From positions 62,001 to 126,000 of the forward strand of contig JAOAPE010000012.1 in assembly GCA_025462725.1 (NCBI GenBank): a stretch of 64,000 nt of DNA, given 5' to 3'. This stretch comes from Terriglobales bacterium (GTDB taxonomy: Bacteria > Acidobacteriota > Terriglobia > Terriglobales > Acidobacteriaceae). The position numbers and the translations under genes were made by a program. Below are positions 61,214 through 64,000 of this stretch, in pieces (position 1 is the stretch's first letter; each line of letters starts with the position of its first letter). The notes under the pieces were generated by a model. That model was given only the letters and a program-made list of their open reading frames with translations. It was not told where the DNA came from and did not search any database.

Positions 61214-63664
61214 CTAGTTGCTGTAAAGCAGCACGCCTTCAGTCTTTTCCTCACCCACCGGGCGATAGAACAGCTTCTCGCCCTCAAGGAACACTTCAAT
61301 GAACGCCGGACGCGTCGTAAACGTGCCCTGAATCAGCGCCTCTGACAGCGGGTCTTCAATGTACTTCTGAAGTGCCCTGCGCAGCGGACGCGCACCATAC
61401 GCACGATCCACCATCGTCTTGTCCAGTATCCACTTCTTCGCTTCGTCCGTCACCGATATCGTGATCGCACGTTGCGCCAAGTTTGTGTTGAGCTGCTGTA
61501 TCAGCAGTTCAACGATCTGGATCAGGTCAACATCGCTGAGCGCGTTGAAGATGATGACTTCGTCCAACCGGTTCAGGAACTCCGGATTGAAAGTCTTCTT
61601 CACTTCGCTGCGGACCAGATCTTCCACCTTGCCGGATATGCTCTCTTCCTTGTCCGACTGGAATCCCAATCCCGAGCGCTTCTGCAAATGCCGGGCGCCA
61701 ATGTTCGACGTCATGATGATGATCGTGTTCTTGAAGTCCACGGTGTTGCCGAGACCGTCAGAAAGCTGACCATCTTCAAAGACTTGCAGCAGGATGTTGA
61801 ACACATCAGGATGCGCCTTCTCAATCTCATCGAGGAGCACCACTGAGTACGGAGACCGCTTCACGCGTTCCGTGAGCTGTCCGCCTTCCTCGTATCCAAC
61901 GTATCCCGGAGGCGACCCGATCAGCTTCGAGACCGAGTGCTTTTCCATGAACTCTGACATGTCGAACCGTACTAAAGATTTCTCGCTACCGAAGAGGAAT
62001 TGCGCCAGTGTGCGCGCGACTTCCGTTTTTCCTACGCCGGTAGGTCCCAAGAACAGGAACGAGCCGATCGGACGGTTCGGAGATTTCAACCCTGCGCGTG
62101 AGCGACGGATCGCCCTTGCCAGCGCCGAGATCGCCTTCTCTTGCGATATCACGCGCTTGTGGAGCTCTTCTTCTACGCGCAACAGCTTTGCGGTTTCTTC
62201 TTCCTTGATCGAGTTGACGGGAACGCCAGTCCAGCGCGATACGACATCTTCAATGTCCTCGCGTCCGACTACGCCCGTGCTTGAATCATCGAGGTGATGT
62301 TTCTCGCGAAGTGCGCGCAGGTTCTCGCGTTCTTTGCGTTCTTCATCTGAGTAGAAGCGCGCCTTCTCGAATTCATGATTAGCAATCGCGTTCTCCATCC
62401 GGTGGACAATGAACTTGATCCGCTTCTGCACATCCGTAATCTCTTCGGGCAGCGAAGTCTGGCGCAGCTTCACGCGAGCGCCGGCCTCGTCGATTAGATC
62501 GATGGCCTTGTCCGGGAGGAAACGATCGGGAATGTACCGGCTCGAATGCGATACCGAGAACTCAATCGCTTCATCCGTATAAGTGACTGCGTGAAATTTC
62601 TCGTAACGTTCCTTGATGCCGTTGATGATCTGTACTGCTTCAGCTTCATTCGGAGGAGGAACTTTCACTGACTGGAAGCGGCGCTCCAAAGAGCGGTCCT
62701 TCTCGATCGACTTCCGATACTCACCCGGCGTCGTCGCGCCAATGCACTGGATCTCGCCACGCGAAAGCGCAGGCTTCAGGATATTAGCGGCATCGAGCGA
62801 TCCTTCTGCCGACCCAGCTCCCACCAATGTGTGTAGTTCGTCTATGAATACGATCGCGTTCTGGTTCTCCATCAGTTCTTTCATGATGGTCTTCAAACGC
62901 TCTTCAAACTGTCCGCGATACTTCGTTCCCGCCACGATCAATGAAAGATCAAGTGCGAGGATTTTCTTGTCAGCTAGGAATGAAGGAACTTCACCGTCGG
63001 CAATGCGCTGTGCCAATCCTTCTACAATCGCCGTCTTGCCCACGCCCGGCTCACCGATCAGCACAGGATTGTTCTTTGTGCGGCGGCAAAGTATCTGGAT
63101 CGCGCGCTCCAGTTCGTTCTCACGTCCTACAAGCGGATCAAGTTGGTTGTCCATCGCGGCCTGTGTCAGGTCACGCGAGAATTCAGAGAGCAACGAACTT
63201 TCCCGATTGCGTTGCGATGCCGGTGCAGCTTTCTCTTGCGACGTCCGCGCCAACTCTTCCCGGATCGTTCCCAGGCGCAATCCGCGCTCGTGCAATATTT
63301 CCGCGGCAAAGCACTTCTCTTCGCGCAGCAAGCCTAAGAGTAGGTGTTCCGTTCCAATGTGTTTGTGTGAAAGGCGCTCCGCTTCCTCAGCCGCATAGGC
63401 AAGCACGCGCTTGCACTCATTGCTCAACGGCAAGTCGACGGAGGTGGAGACCTTCTCGCGAATGGTCGTGTGGCCTTCAATCTGTTTCCGGATTGATTCC
63501 ACTGACGCATGCGAGCGCAGGAAGCGATTGGTGAGGGCTTTGTCTTCCCGCAGCAGTCCGAGCAAAAGGTGCTCAGTCTCAATGTATGGCGAGCCAAACT
63601 GGCTGGCTTCATACCTTGCGAAGAAGATTACTCGTCTCGCTTTCTCTGTGTATCGTTCGAACAT
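61214..63664 (-). CDS. clpC: ClpC AAA+ unfoldase (ATP-dependent Clp protease subunit)
   Basis: 816 residues, the usual length for ClpC. Two Clp-N repeats (about 1-145, '[15 protein letters not shown]' and '[15 protein letters not shown]') are followed by AAA-1 (Walker A '[13 protein letters not shown]', Walker B '[12 protein letters not shown]'). A UVR-type middle region (about 415-455) precedes AAA-2 (Walker A '[12 protein letters not shown]', Walker B '[14 protein letters not shown]'). The C-terminal sensor-2 motif is '[17 protein letters not shown]'. It unfolds proteins for ClpP. Start ATG 63664 with an AAGGGGG ribosome site. No clpP or mcs genes lie within the window. Confidence 0.98.
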   Translation of the reverse strand: MFERYTEKARRVIFFARYEASQFGSPYIETEHLLLGLLREDKALTNRFLRSHASVESIRKQIEGHTTIREKVSTSVDLPLSNECKRVLAYAAEEAERLSHKHIGTEHLLLGLLREEKCFAAEILHERGLRLGTIREELARTSQEKAAPASQRNRESSLLSEFSRDLTQAAMDNQLDPLVGRENELERAIQILCRRTKNNPVLIGEPGVGKTAIVEGLAQRIADGEVPSFLADKKILALDLSLIVAGTKYRGQFEERLKTIMKELMENQNAIVFIDELHTLVGAGSAEGSLDAANILKPALSRGEIQCIGATTPGEYRKSIEKDRSLERRFQSVKVPPPNEAEAVQIINGIKERYEKFHAVTYTDEAIEFSVSHSSRYIPDRFLPDKAIDLIDEAGARVKLRQTSLPEEITDVQKRIKFIVHRMENAIANHEFEKARFYSDEERKERENLRALREKHHLDDSSTGVVGREDIEDVVSRWTGVPVNSIKEEETAKLLRVEEELHKRVISQEKAISALARAIRRSRAGLKSPNRPIGSFLFLGPTGVGKTEVARTLAQFLFGSEKSLVRFDMSEFMEKHSVSKLIGSPPGYVGYEEGGQLTERVKRSPYSVVLLDEIEKAHPDVFNILLQVFEDGQLSDGLGNTVDFKNTIIIMTSNIGARHLQKRSGLGFQSDKEESISGKVEDLVRSEVKKTFNPEFLNRLDEVIIFNALSDVDLIQIVELLIQQLNTNLAQRAITISVTDEAKKWILDKTMVDRAYGARPLRRALQKYIEDPLSEALIQGTFTTRPAFIEVFLEGEKLFYRPVGEEKTEGVLLYSN

Positions 63665-64000
63665 GTGCCCCCTTTGGGAAACTTGTCACCCTTCGAACTT
63701 ATTAGAACCCATCATGCAGCCAATTGAAACCAAATTCAAGGTTACTTTTGCCTAAGTTCCCGGTGACTTTCGGTTACTAAACTGATCTTTCTTCTTCTAT
63801 TAGACGCTGAAATCACATTCCCGATGCAAAGTTCCTGATCACTTACTTCTCGCCTGCTACTTAAAACCCCGAACCCAACCCGTTGTTGCCGGAATCGTCT
63901 TCTATGAATTCCTGTCGTATGGATTGCAAGCTCAAGAAAAGCATCAGCTTTGTAACTACTGTTTTCAGTAGGGATGTGTCAGGCTAGAAATGACTGCGGT
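63665..64000. other. Upstream region of clpC
   Basis: About 335 nt to the window end without a protein-like open frame. It presumably holds the clpC promoter. I see no CIRCE-type or CtsR-type inverted repeat and no RNA gene. Confidence 0.5.

Overview
The window reads as a chromosomal segment of an Acidobacteriota member, most likely of the Terriglobia (Koribacter or Edaphobacter-like). No 16S rRNA gene is present, so this rests on gene content. It has a Ser/Thr kinase fused to a TolB/WD40-like propeller, a very large Oar-like TonB-dependent receptor with an N-terminal carboxypeptidase-regulatory domain, and many secreted Ig/IPT-decorated lipoproteins. It also has a Tes/MSS-type radical SAM enzyme (acidobacteria make membrane-spanning iso-diabolic lipids) and abundant palindromic intergenic repeats. 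GC content by eye is in the mid-50s percent. Coding density is high, and there is no prophage, CRISPR array or integrative element.

Layout. 1-1.6 kb: mutY and a thioredoxin-fold redoxin. 1.66-3.8 kb: three translationally coupled secreted proteins ending in a matrixin-like zinc protease. 3.86-8.14 kb (minus): a minor-pilin operon (FimT/GspH, PilV, PilW, PilX) with an exported coiled-coil protein at its end. 8.3-11 kb (minus): a SnoaL/DUF4440-like lipoprotein and the radical SAM enzyme. 11.4-17.3 kb (plus): a nitronate monooxygenase-like protein, the kinase and a di-haem cytochrome c peroxidase. 17.3-18.8 kb: a repeat-rich island around a small IS200/RAYT-type transposase. 18.8-23.6 kb: inorganic pyrophosphatase, a two-receiver diguanylate cyclase with PilZ, rlpA, a HIT protein and an RG-rich pseudo-receiver. 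24.2-29.8 kb: the TonB-dependent receptor, a TPR protein and a phosphoesterase. 29.8-33.7 kb (minus): a sensory operon carrying two separate lesions, a frameshift in a CHASE3 histidine kinase and an in-frame amber codon in its response regulator. 33.9-36.8 kb: a TonB-like protein, tRNA-Val(CAC), an ECF sigma/anti-sigma pair and a Gln-rich exported protein. 36.9-43.8 kb: scoAB, a nucleotidyltransferase-like protein, aldehyde dehydrogenase, and a membrane/spermidine-synthase-like protein. 43.8-50.6 kb (minus): small membrane protein, Sel1 repeat protein, mtnA, pyrE, CPBP protease and uvrA. 50.9-56.2 kb: several exported or membrane proteins of unknown role, a two-domain LigD and a Nudix hydrolase. 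56.2-61.1 kb: ubiX, purB, a MarR regulator, a ClC chloride channel and a glutaredoxin. 61.2-63.7 kb: clpC.

How the genes fit together. Most metabolic genes are single housekeeping functions. Coherent modules are the minor-pilin operon, the sigma/anti-sigma unit, scoAB, the uvrA-CPBP-pyrE-mtnA run, the purB-ubiX overlap, and the MarR-ClC pair with a palindrome directly at the ClC start.

The points most worth following are five. (1) The doubly damaged two-component operon. (2) The transposase framed by roughly 95-bp inverted repeats made of three hairpins. (3) A genome-repeat inverted pair inside the ligD reading frame that encodes the interdomain linker. (4) The candidate membrane-spanning-lipid radical SAM enzyme. 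(5) The RG-rich pseudo-receiver. All calls are from reading the sequence only; no database search was run.
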